From: RGIG1681 sp045648025
Lineage (GTDB): Bacteria; Bacillota; Clostridia; Christensenellales; UBA1242
Direction: 5' to 3'
DNA: 64,000 nt
Assembly: GCA_045648025.1 (NCBI GenBank)
Contig: JAZRNH010000045.1
Coordinates: forward strand, 15,122 to 79,121
The notes beneath the pieces are model-generated. The model saw only the letters and a program-made list of their open reading frames with translations. It did no database searches and was not told the origin of the DNA. The position numbers and the translations under genes were made by a program. This document shows positions 28,601-35,348 of the stretch, one piece after another; the stretch's first letter is position 1, and each line of letters begins with the position of its first letter.

Positions 28601-31600
28601 TATCCGCAAGAAAACTTATGTAACTAATGCTGATGGAAGCTATAAGTTAGATAAAAACGGCAATAAGATTGAAATGGGTGGATTTAGAAGATTTACTAAG
28701 ACATCACTTCATATTGCTAACAAATTTGCTGAAAATACCGGTGTTGGATACTTTATCAAACAACAAGGTAAAGCTAAGGTATTAAAATATAAAGCACTTC
28801 TTCAAACTGCTGATAAGGTTGCAACTGGTGGAATTGTTGGTGATCTTATTGCAAAGAAGAAAGCTGGTGAAAAGATTGATTGGAAATCAGTTGGTAAGAG
28901 ATATGCTAAACATGCAGGAAAAGCTGCACTTGTTGCAACAGCTATTGCAGGTCCTGGACTTGGACTTACCGCTGTTGGATTCACTGCTTATCATGCAGGA
29001 AAGACATTCCTCAACAAGACACATTCTGGTAAGAAATTTAAAGATGGAACAAAGAAATTCCTTAAATCTGGATATGACATCATGTTTAAAGCTGGAATGG
29101 CTTATGAAGACTTTAAAGCTGGTAGAATTGGAATTAAAGATGTTAAGAGAGGTGTAAGAAGATTCTTCACAGCTGATAAGAAAGTTGGCGAAGGTGGTGG
29201 TGCTCAAATCGTTAAGAGAGTTAAGCAAATTTCAAAAGTTGGCTTAGCTGCAACCGCAGGTATCTTAACTGTTGCATCTGGTGGAACACTTATTCCAGCA
29301 CTCTTAGCTGTTGGTGGTGCTGCTGCTACAATGAAGGGTGGAAGTGCATTCTTGAACAAGACTGCAATTGGTAAACACATCAGAAAAGCTACATCACTTA
29401 AATCAATCAAAGAACACTATACAGGTGGATTTACTGCAAAAGATGGTGGCAAATATAAGAGACACTTGGCGACACAAATCACCAAAACAGTTGTTAAGAC
29501 TGGACTTGCTGCAACTGCTGGTATCTTAACTGTTGCATCTGGTGGAACACTTATCCCAGCACTTTTAGCTGCTGGTGGTGCTGCAGGAACAATGTTTGCA
29601 GGAAAATCTGCATTAAATCATACCAAGATTGGTAAGAGATTTAAGAAATTCGAAGCCGAAGCTATTGCTGATCCTAAGAAAAAATGGAGCAGCATGAAGA
29701 AGAGTTTTGTTAACTACTACACTGGTGGTTTACAAAAAGGTCAAAAAGGTTATACATCTAACATTGTTAAAGGTATTACAAAGTCTGTTGCAAAAACAGG
29801 TCTTACAGCAACTGCTGGTATCTTAACAATTGCATCTGGTGGAACATTTATTCCAACAATGCTTGCTACTGGTGGAGCTATGGCTTCAATCAAAGCAGGA
29901 AAGACATTCCTTAACAGAACACAAATGGGTAGAAAATTCAAGAAATTTGGAAACCTTGCATTTAGTGACCCTAAGGCCGCAGCTGCTAAAGCTGGTAGAG
30001 GATTTATAAACTTCTATACTGGTGGAAAGAAGAAAGGCGAAAAAGGATTTGCAACCAACATTGTTAAAGGTGTTGGAAGAACAACACTTGCTGCCACTGC
30101 TGGTGTGTTATCACTTGTTTCTGGTGGTGGATTCCAAGCAATTGCTCTTGCTGCTGGTGGTGCAATCGGTGCATCTGGCAAAAAAGGTCAAAGCAAAGTT
30201 GTTTCTGGATATAATGCTGTTGTATTTAAGATGACACAAAAACTTCCAAAGATGTGTTCACAATATGATAACTGGAATAGAGTTATTAATAACAAGATTA
30301 CTCAAGTTAAAAATAACAAATCAATGACAAGATCTGAAAGACTTAAAGAAATTGAAAAACTTGAGTCACAAAAGATTTTTGTTGAAAAACCACAAAATTA
30401 CTACAACATGACAATTGAGCAAAAGAATCAATTTGATTTGGCACAAGACAAGCTTAAGAGAGAAGCATTCACTGATGTAAACCTTGCTAAGTTTGTTAAG
30501 AATTTAGACAGAGTTCAAAGAGTTAAACAACCTGGCGATATTGATATTCCAGACATTTTGACTCATCTTTCAACTCCAACTAAAGACAGAAAACAAAAAC
30601 ACCTTGAAGCACTTCATCATGCAAGAGCTACAATGGATAGATTCCATGCAACTGCTGCTATGAGAAATGCTGAAAGAGATTACGGTGAAGATTTTGAAAA
30701 ATTTGCTCAAACAATGTTGACAAAGAGACAATTCTTTAGAATGATGTACTTCTATCACATTAAGAGTAAGAAAGAATATGATGCTCTTAATGATAGACAA
30801 AAGGCAGAAGAAAGAAAGAATCGTGAAAATGCTATTAAAGCACAACTTGCACAAACTGAGAGAAGACTTGCTAGAAAAGTTGCTAGAGATAATAATGTTA
30901 GACCTGAATCATATATGAGATCAAGAGGTCTTGTAGGTGACATTTATAGATATAGCGATGGTTCTAAGAAGTTTAGAGATGCAAGTGCTTATAAGGGTTC
31001 AGGTCTTTCTGATACTGCTGCAAGAATTGCTCAACAAACACAAAGACAATCTTCTGTTGTTGCTATTCAAAACCAAGCATTAAATATTGATAAGATGATG
31101 CAAGAATTTATTAAGTTTAATGCTGAATATAAAGGTACAAGTGCTGACTTTGCTGCAGCATTTAAGAAAGAATTTGAAAAATATGGTCCTTATGCTAAGA
31201 AGATTTATGAAAAATATGCTAAGTCATTTAGAGGACTTGATGTTTCATTAGAAAAGAGACCTATTGCAGTTCAACAAAGAAAGATTATGGAAGATTTAGC
31301 TCAAGAGCTTAGTAAGTGCAAACAAAGAGCTACATCAAATGGTATGATTCCTGCATCTAAGGAACTTAACGATTTGTTTGTTGCTAAGACATTTACAAAT
31401 GCTACAACTCATGCAGAGCTTAAACTTCATCAACAAAATGCTGAAGAACTTTCAAGACTCTTGAAACTTATCAAAGAACAAAGAAAGAGCATCAGCTATG
31501 ATTCACTCATTAAGAGAATTGCTTCAACTCACTTATCTGACTTTGAAATGTCACATCCACATATCAAAGGCAAGTCAGAAGAAGCTAAGAAGAACCTTCT

Positions 31601-32510
31601 TGAAAAATACTTTGCTGACAAGTTAGACAAAGCACTTAAGATGGTTCACAATGATTCAAAATATAGAGCAGATAGTGCAAAACTTGAAAGACTCAATGGT
31701 AGAAGAGTTGAAAGATCTTCAATTGATCACACAGGAACATCTGCAGTTCTTGCAAATGCAATGAAGACCGCAAACAGCTCAGTATATCAAACACTTACAA
31801 GAGATGTTAAATCTGCTAATGAAAAGGTAAATGCTGAAAAGTTTAACTTAGAGCAACTTACCAACCAACTTAGAGCTATGCAATCAGCTCCAAGAACTCC
31901 TGCTAATATTGCTGAAATTGCAAATATTAACAGAGCAATTAAACAAGCACAAGTTAAACTTAACAACTTATCAAGAGTATTAGATTCTGCTAAGAAGAAA
32001 AAGAAAGACTTTGAAAATGCATTTGCTTCATCACAAATTAAAGAAGCTAAGGCATCTAACCAAAATCTTGCTTATAACACTTCTAAAGCTAGTGTTGTTA
32101 AGAAATATGAATTCCCAACAACTTCAGGTGGTAAGATTTCAGAAGGAACAGTTGAAGCTAAACAAGTTGAAATGCTTGTTTCTAAGTTCATTATGTCTTA
32201 TAGACAAACTGTTCAATCAATGACTAAGACAGAAATCATTAAACAAAATGATGAACTCAAAGAATATGTTGATAGCTTAGCTAAGAAGTTCTCAGACGAC
32301 TTCGGTAAGAACATGAGAGATACTCAAAAAGTTCGTGAAGAACTCACAAGAAGAATTAAACTTCTCAAAGAGTCTAATGCGAAGATGGATAGAGAACTTG
32401 CAGGTAAACTTGACGAATATCTTAAGAAGTTTGTTCAATCTGAAACCCAACTCAATTCTAAGCTTAGAGGCATGGGTATAAAGGTTAGCGGAATTAAACT
32501 TAAAAAATAA
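19605..32510 (+). CDS. Giant VirB6-like protein A (4301 aa) with about a 3000-residue tail
   Basis: N-terminal membrane helices (about 28-65, 97-125, 150-178) are followed by a predicted outside domain (about 185-1140) that shares the EYMVMSEVVNYM module with its two paralogs. A membrane core follows (about 1146-1300) with KRIYEITLYFIAAP and the IPLDEGQKF loop typical of VirB6/TrbL-like proteins. The remaining 3000 residues are predicted cytoplasmic: an Ala/Glu/Gln-rich helical region (1310-2850), then about five glycine-rich hydrophobic repeats (3100-3530), then Lys/Gln-rich coiled coil to the end. No enzyme motif was recognised in the tail. Normal VirB6 proteins are a few hundred residues. 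The reading frame is intact over 12.9 kb, with normal codon texture throughout, so it is unlikely to be an artefact. It forms its own transcription unit. Confidence 0.85.
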   Translation: MSFTSITLLASKLIGAQTLEPGGLAFGSPILWLLTWVWEGICLGIYNLVRWLLAIVDFMQYFIQKLIGLDYWLNRTYYTLEGAIEADLIFGFLYSETVQKVFRAMVAVFFALLIIFTIYAIIRQEWRYIMGKDFGNGTGNSKTLIFRESIKAIAIVLIFPIVLMIGVISANAILASLIKALNIDTSSTLGGQLFQIASQNAVKYEKYANGGERTSVSDEVTFYIDDDTKKYITMSSGSADATLVDRATTYEAFLEKISNATKYTVNTMFEEVNPSKESSFNGYCARLVRDGEPYYVMVKCSDDDNGTNGRYAMGYYLKNVLQVKVVTSEDSAGFGGADDFSNKIGTDGFISNFNLKECYSDDIADACYHTWNYASIYERTFEFEDAEDYLVTKSGNSIKVTMDGSTVSKIGEGPTSSELISALGLGVTNAKVMYNSDQISPYFDGGQHGVVQMQAEYMVMSEVVNYMAESNLRLYMLDITSDLIDWGGHGSYYVDSRWIGSDDSGNVKYSTLVDGGSTKTTLPFVISYNDNCNETEMGNVLYFGDKIANGNEIKGANYIMCLKVEGMKDNAGNMLNAKFIPLVNNKTFTDPSTGSQYNFKSNYYASNYRGVVLAKGLLDSGATNAYRGEPTYLVSGAKTEKDKIAGKDIPYYFDMETIGGFNQFVEDSGTVVMNGNTVEGLEVPLRAANYSYSVSKVSGATDHTYQIKKHTAEEDGTTTTTDQSVTEDIIRNLQINMKLSTGVVSIGSYAGQSVSYGSKVFYLFTHLKGAQAFYFVVSADSSNGQLQLYSYTANSTEVVDAANPNLLYYEYVDGDVWSVSSSTISSTSRFYKIMYDYKSSVGTPIELLDKVVDAQATPNYFDYSKYSNGKAVYTTVDMQSINESGFSKTLYVNGTFNTTSATLMNLGFDGEGVPAVRYADPYVPDYPSSNVHDKFEYRTDHSDSIQKSKMVRFYLYDFYNASVGGTIKKYDIDNDSSPISGSEKPTDEEWYFDIKLDSNGFSFPARESYLHLYNGKKYVATIYKVASKNEGDAITDIGDLDDYTTYILYDNQNYYNIDTQNKFTNDTEMKESYEDIEASAVITCTRGNRSYNFMALDFAFGGIIPWKARMHVEMFFNTLKREWKGHEFLINEGIQFDYFFEGKASLVTFYIPSKISYWIIIIASALMIKVLGTAIWGVIKRIYEITLYFIAAPAVAATIPLDEGQKFKTNIQGELIRKVLGTYGVMLGVNVFFILLYPVKTLSQIFTAEDIAVSNSYFLKNFFSFFSLDFKAKLLNMYVYILFVLVAFTMISSLPKMISQMIGAEDVHAQGEATKSAAKKNVQGAMDMASGKTLADGAGKAMKGIKEGNFLPGGVLAKKAVDAGKGAAGWIADKAKGGVPSEAGDEDEEKKDDESSREDEDPAAAEVQNAIDSKVSAATGGQFATYADVMANGTEEQKAAAEAAKTEAEADIAANGTEEQKAALTKMQAAEAEAETEEGKEPVDAATQEAQNQFNGSMEEVAANLNGDQGSMQASTVRNMAASGNAAVGSVVANVLATKGGGAEAVKAGDKAGMSTAVNAALNGADGKGGMMTADMKKQAVLSTMSADEQTAFNNMSEKQQQAELAKYDVQASVGEDGQVGLSVQKQGEEAKAVGAQVTNGIMGQIMSNPSNVSNAEINNAVAAADSGAEGSPIAGEIANLSKQNIATAIDFNAGGSDAIGEQIKTSILDNPDDPQNGAVLDRAVMAFLQEKGNEKVLKNFQKITGLSDDDMKDEQKVLANISAARQNGSLENMGINKSAYEGQVMGALQTAVQKGEFKMSAWNMFTTTNEQGAQAYIENIAAQNLTRNADEAAFEQEASEKIVAEMQAKSVLEQFGVDTDGMNSEQLAQAQTELETKMFLEKAGVDVSKMDAAQMAQAKEDLEQQKMFEAASKATGKQITSMEEFEKLSGTEQAAAQEAASNQMADIQKEVDGEVGAVKAQATGEMLFSTFAKNSEGKGEVVGQIVDAYLGMDEEGKAEQILMDANISAADINKLKLEGYSVEDIARASAAAKLMGGDGGIDSTIAALVQAKEDPDGYNKSVLEAMQSNGDKEALNKAYQKLGDGSVVGEDEIKDLTAKAASDSSFMAATLAQTMTVDAAEATSIEAKKEAILYNRQGADLDKTLQGLGIDTKGMTEEQKLAEFNKLDDSDIESIFTSLDPDQMRNGLAHSAAFAKSLEGVSAYEAQQLLQGKTKEEVFNGLREDTKHKKIIDEAMAAEDVSTEALMEEAGADTEARKVMAEAYNQRMRVVTEGDKTKARKDAEDELLLEEVEKMGFTREKNGTFKKVGEDGKVKTYKNINEVYASITDQKEVEKQTAAYLSDEITRNKKLRAARDAFLKENKGKNQDDFVQALISNDPEAAKHVAKAAGIARDQFTGVDSLNNIQAAKALGIDKIDLGAKRQEIARNLAMEDAKKNDATFESRIEEQTTRNIDNTNRRKLAQGYGEETMAIAAALQKDDPDIMNDAMALYQQKYKGQNFSDADEFTKAAFLAENFGDRLSQTERDKIHEQTVTSHNAVKGDYEAAIYTRLTENPERFREVFNELDSFDGNDDSDAVKERLKRNAIEKEYQKYGGKLDIAADPEKMSAGEKKRYDFNKGILQQEMRDNPEVVANLFRNSNIMGQDSMILEIAKSQGLNVSLENGEFSLDGAAISTADLKAKLDTEHINNFVNKNEATKDKLLSIGAQDMTKALDKETLEIKKTEAVLGSAFLRGQVADKVLKEQGIVDKTGALDEGKVRDLIKQMLTADGRGDKANDEFINAHFNELKTELSLHEITGDGTTVGKKDSTAFTAAMQTMQTDSNLFKSSLNRELTRVIDPSNYDPNTSAQSFFEQRSLSEFKTKDNQEIRNLHDAIDAYNTEGFVGFDGFGKAMRESVAKSDVTSTLKTLVLGNRADGQREGIVGAAEAAAKSWVGAAKRMVTFKAARSVVSTIKDYKQYKTHGDNMGFASYLKQKAGIDEFERDEKGKIKLDKRTGQAIRKKTYVTNADGSYKLDKNGNKIEMGGFRRFTKTSLHIANKFAENTGVGYFIKQQGKAKVLKYKALLQTADKVATGGIVGDLIAKKKAGEKIDWKSVGKRYAKHAGKAALVATAIAGPGLGLTAVGFTAYHAGKTFLNKTHSGKKFKDGTKKFLKSGYDIMFKAGMAYEDFKAGRIGIKDVKRGVRRFFTADKKVGEGGGAQIVKRVKQISKVGLAATAGILTVASGGTLIPALLAVGGAAATMKGGSAFLNKTAIGKHIRKATSLKSIKEHYTGGFTAKDGGKYKRHLATQITKTVVKTGLAATAGILTVASGGTLIPALLAAGGAAGTMFAGKSALNHTKIGKRFKKFEAEAIADPKKKWSSMKKSFVNYYTGGLQKGQKGYTSNIVKGITKSVAKTGLTATAGILTIASGGTFIPTMLATGGAMASIKAGKTFLNRTQMGRKFKKFGNLAFSDPKAAAAKAGRGFINFYTGGKKKGEKGFATNIVKGVGRTTLAATAGVLSLVSGGGFQAIALAAGGAIGASGKKGQSKVVSGYNAVVFKMTQKLPKMCSQYDNWNRVINNKITQVKNNKSMTRSERLKEIEKLESQKIFVEKPQNYYNMTIEQKNQFDLAQDKLKREAFTDVNLAKFVKNLDRVQRVKQPGDIDIPDILTHLSTPTKDRKQKHLEALHHARATMDRFHATAAMRNAERDYGEDFEKFAQTMLTKRQFFRMMYFYHIKSKKEYDALNDRQKAEERKNRENAIKAQLAQTERRLARKVARDNNVRPESYMRSRGLVGDIYRYSDGSKKFRDASAYKGSGLSDTAARIAQQTQRQSSVVAIQNQALNIDKMMQEFIKFNAEYKGTSADFAAAFKKEFEKYGPYAKKIYEKYAKSFRGLDVSLEKRPIAVQQRKIMEDLAQELSKCKQRATSNGMIPASKELNDLFVAKTFTNATTHAELKLHQQNAEELSRLLKLIKEQRKSISYDSLIKRIASTHLSDFEMSHPHIKGKSEEAKKNLLEKYFADKLDKALKMVHNDSKYRADSAKLERLNGRRVERSSIDHTGTSAVLANAMKTANSSVYQTLTRDVKSANEKVNAEKFNLEQLTNQLRAMQSAPRTPANIAEIANINRAIKQAQVKLNNLSRVLDSAKKKKKDFENAFASSQIKEAKASNQNLAYNTSKASVVKKYEFPTTSGGKISEGTVEAKQVEMLVSKFIMSYRQTVQSMTKTEIIKQNDELKEYVDSLAKKFSDDFGKNMRDTQKVREELTRRIKLLKESNAKMDRELAGKLDEYLKKFVQSETQLNSKLRGMGIKVSGIKLKK
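28905..30190 (+). repeat. Tandem glycine-rich hydrophobic repeats in giant protein A
   Basis: Four clear units carry a core like GLAATAGILTVASGGTLIP at about 29239, 29500, 29797 and 30079 (spacing about 88-99 residues), plus a diverged first unit near 28921. Each hydrophobic hairpin of about 33 residues is followed by a basic segment (for example GKRFKKF) and a YYTGG motif. The first two units are almost identical over about 60 nt, suggesting recent duplication or gene conversion. Confidence 0.85.
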
Positions 32511-32535
32511 GTCAAACACCTAATTTTACTTAATT

Positions 32536-32584
32536 AATCAATAAAACTTTTGCCACTTTTTTGTGGCAAAAGTGGTTATTGATT
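32536..32584. other. Strong long hairpin between giant gene A and virB4
   Basis: An outer stem AATCAATAA/TTATTGATT and an inner stem ACTTTTGCCAC/GTGGCAAAAGT are separated by a small internal bulge, with a T6 loop. No T-run follows, so it is not a textbook intrinsic terminator on the plus strand; it may be a processing, stability or protein-binding element. The virB4 promoter -35 begins at its last base. Confidence 0.75.
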
Positions 32585-32612
32585 TGCTAGAAATTTTTGT
32601 ATGTTATATACT
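32584..32612 (+). promoter_or_regulatory. Promoter for the virB4-giant B-giant C unit
   Basis: TTGCTA (32584-32589), a 17-bp spacer and TATACT (32607-32612), followed by GAGGAG ahead of the ATG at 32636. Confidence 0.7.
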
Positions 32613-32635
32613 ATAAATGAGGAGAAATTAAGACT

Positions 32636-35323
32636 ATGTCTAGAATGATTCCAAAATCAACGAAAGTTAAAGTTCAATTCTTTAAAGGGTTTAACTTTTC
32701 GGATATTTTTGTAGTTTTATTTGCATTAATTATAGTGGCTCTTGCGATGACCACTTCTTTTGGCATTATTGCAAAATTAGTTATTTCAGGTATTACAGTA
32801 TTCATTACTGCGGCTATGTTTATGAGCTTTGAACCAGGTGTTAGGTTATATAAACAAGTTGGTGACTTATTCAAATTTTTGTTTGGTATTAACACATACA
32901 AAAAAATGAAAGGCAACTCAAAAAGCAATGTTAAACAACTTTTGCCTTATGTTGGTATTTTAGAGCAAGAATACGATGAAAAACATCAAATCGGTATCAT
33001 CGACTATAAAGAATATTTTGGTGCTGCTATCGAGGTTAACTCTATTCAATTCCATATGCTTTCTGAACAAAGACAAAATGCATATATTGAAACCCTTGAA
33101 AGTGCATTCAAAACAATTTCTGCAGAAGACCTTGGTGCGATTTATAAACTTCAAAGACCTATGGTTTTTGATAATTACATCGACAACGAATGTAAAAAGA
33201 GAGAAGAAATTCTTGACTCAGTTCGTAACGGTTCAACAAATATTAACGAGGCTAGACCTAGACTTGAAATTGCCGAAGCTAGAATTAAGAACCTTGAAAA
33301 CATGAATGTTGATAGTGAATTTCCTGTTTTTAAGGATCATATGTATATTGCTTTCTTCTGTACAAACATTAGAAACTTAATTCAAGTTGTAAACTTCGTA
33401 GCAAGTTCAATTGAAAGTGGTTCTGGTGGTTCAATTGAACCAAAGATTCTTGATAGAAAACAAACTGCTATTTTCTTAAAGAGTTATTACACCACAAACT
33501 TTGACGAAAGAGAAATCAAAAACATCGATCCAAAAGATTTGATGGATTGGATTGCACCTGAAAAAGTTACATTTGGTATTAAAAGCTGTACCATTGACGG
33601 TAATGCTTATGCCTTATATGAACTTTCAGACTATCCACTTGCAGTTCCTAATGCATGGGGAAGAGCATTCTTCTCAGTGCCTGGTGCAAGAATATGTGTA
33701 AAATTTAAACCTGTTGAACAAGGTGAATCTGAAAAGCGACTTGATAGAGCCATTATGGATATCAGAATGCAAGCATCAGAAGGTAGTACAAAAGCCTCTG
33801 CGGTTATGGAAACACAAACTCACCTTGACACACTTACTGAACTTATGCAATACATTAAACAAGGTTCAGAAATGCTCTTTGATACAAACATCTATATGAT
33901 GATTGAAGCAGAGCAAAAGAAATCATTTAAAACACAAGTTATGAGAGCTGGTTTTAGAGTTTATGACCTTTTTGCAAAACAAAAAGAAGCATTTACAAAC
34001 TGTAACATTTCTCGAAGAATGACAATCACAAGATTCGAAAGAGGTATCAACTCATCATCACTTGCTGCTATATTCCCATTTGTTTCGGATGCTATTCAAG
34101 ACCCTAAAGGTTTCTATGTTGGTATGAACAGTGAACCTGTATTCTTGGACTTCTTCCAAAGAGACAAAGAAAGAATTAACTCAAACATGGTTATCATGGG
34201 AAAATCTGGTTGCGGAAAGTCATTCTGTACCAAGTCAATCCTTGCTAACCTTGCTGCTGATAACAGTAAAATCTTTATTCTTGACCCTGAAAAAGAATAT
34301 GATATTATTGCTAGAAACATGTATGGAAAAGTTATCGATGTAGGTTCTGCTAGAGAGGGTAGAATCAATCCGCTTCAACCTAATGCTTCACAAGACGATG
34401 AAGATAGCGGCGGCGGAAATGTAGCTCTTGCCATGCACATGCAGTTCCTTGAAACCTTCTTTGGTATGATTCTTGATGGTATTACCATGGACGGTATGGA
34501 ACTTTTGAACGAAGCTTTAAAAGAGCTTTATGCTAAATTTGGTATTAACAACTCAACCCAAATTGAAAAAGTTAAACCAGAACAATTCCCAATCATGCAA
34601 GACTTATATAACTATATTTGTGAAAAGCATGATAATGCTACTGACGACTATAACAGAAACAACTATAAGATTTTAAAAATCTACTTAAACAAGTTTGCTG
34701 AAGGTGGTAGAAATGCTCAGCTCTGGAACGGCCCTTCAACAATTTCTTCAAAAGAAAACTTTATTGTATTTAACTTCCAATCACTTCTTGCTAACAATGC
34801 GGGTGCGGTTGCAAATGCACAGATGCTTCTTATCATGAGATGGCTCAATAACGAAGTTATTAACAACAAAGACTATAATGCAAAGTTCCACACAAACAGA
34901 AAAATCATCGTCGTTATCGACGAAGCCCATGTATTTATCGATCCAAAACAAACTGTTGCTCTTGACTTCATGCAACAAATGGCTAAACGTATTCGTAAGT
35001 ATGCGGGTTCACAAATTGTTATTACACAAAACATTAAAGACTTTACTGGTTCGCCTGAAATCGCTAGAAAATCAACTGCGATTATCAATGCTTGTCAGTA
35101 TTCACTCATTTTCGCACTTGCTCCTCAAGATATGAATGACCTTGTTATTCTTTATGAAAAAGCAGGTAAGATTAATGAAAAAGAACAAGATACAATTACA
35201 ACCAACCCTAGAGGAAGAGCATTCTTGATGACTTCAACATATTCAAGAACCAATGTAGATATCCTCGTTAACGACAGGGTTCGTAACTTGTTCGAAAAAC
35301 TTAGAGATGACATAAAAGTATAA
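32636..35323 (+). CDS. virB4: VirB4 ATPase with N-terminal VirB3/PrgI-like membrane segment
   Basis: 895 residues. The first 110 contain two membrane helices (about 21-40 and 46-66) with flanking basic segments, which resembles PrgI/VirB3 fused ahead of VirB4. The rest is the VirB4/TraE-type ATPase: a large N-terminal domain, Walker A MGKSGCGKS near 521-529, Walker B VVIDEAHVFID near 758-768, then the VirB4 motifs AKRIRKYAGSQIVITQNI and TNPRGRAFLM. VirB4 energises assembly or transport in type IV systems. GAGGAG sits 12 bp before the ATG; Met4 is an alternative start. It is followed by giant gene B after 25 bp. Confidence 0.93.
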   Translation: MSRMIPKSTKVKVQFFKGFNFSDIFVVLFALIIVALAMTTSFGIIAKLVISGITVFITAAMFMSFEPGVRLYKQVGDLFKFLFGINTYKKMKGNSKSNVKQLLPYVGILEQEYDEKHQIGIIDYKEYFGAAIEVNSIQFHMLSEQRQNAYIETLESAFKTISAEDLGAIYKLQRPMVFDNYIDNECKKREEILDSVRNGSTNINEARPRLEIAEARIKNLENMNVDSEFPVFKDHMYIAFFCTNIRNLIQVVNFVASSIESGSGGSIEPKILDRKQTAIFLKSYYTTNFDEREIKNIDPKDLMDWIAPEKVTFGIKSCTIDGNAYALYELSDYPLAVPNAWGRAFFSVPGARICVKFKPVEQGESEKRLDRAIMDIRMQASEGSTKASAVMETQTHLDTLTELMQYIKQGSEMLFDTNIYMMIEAEQKKSFKTQVMRAGFRVYDLFAKQKEAFTNCNISRRMTITRFERGINSSSLAAIFPFVSDAIQDPKGFYVGMNSEPVFLDFFQRDKERINSNMVIMGKSGCGKSFCTKSILANLAADNSKIFILDPEKEYDIIARNMYGKVIDVGSAREGRINPLQPNASQDDEDSGGGNVALAMHMQFLETFFGMILDGITMDGMELLNEALKELYAKFGINNSTQIEKVKPEQFPIMQDLYNYICEKHDNATDDYNRNNYKILKIYLNKFAEGGRNAQLWNGPSTISSKENFIVFNFQSLLANNAGAVANAQMLLIMRWLNNEVINNKDYNAKFHTNRKIIVVIDEAHVFIDPKQTVALDFMQQMAKRIRKYAGSQIVITQNIKDFTGSPEIARKSTAIINACQYSLIFALAPQDMNDLVILYEKAGKINEKEQDTITTNPRGRAFLMTSTYSRTNVDILVNDRVRNLFEKLRDDIKV

Positions 35324-35348
35324 AAACAATAGGAGAAAGACTAGAGTT

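Noticed and set aside
19605..32510. Possible assembly artefact or fusion of several genes in the 12.9-kb ORF
   Set aside because: There is no internal stop, no internal ribosome site plus promoter pair was noticed, and the coding texture continues across domain joints. Paralogs B and C share the same membrane plan, so the start-to-core part at least is genuine.
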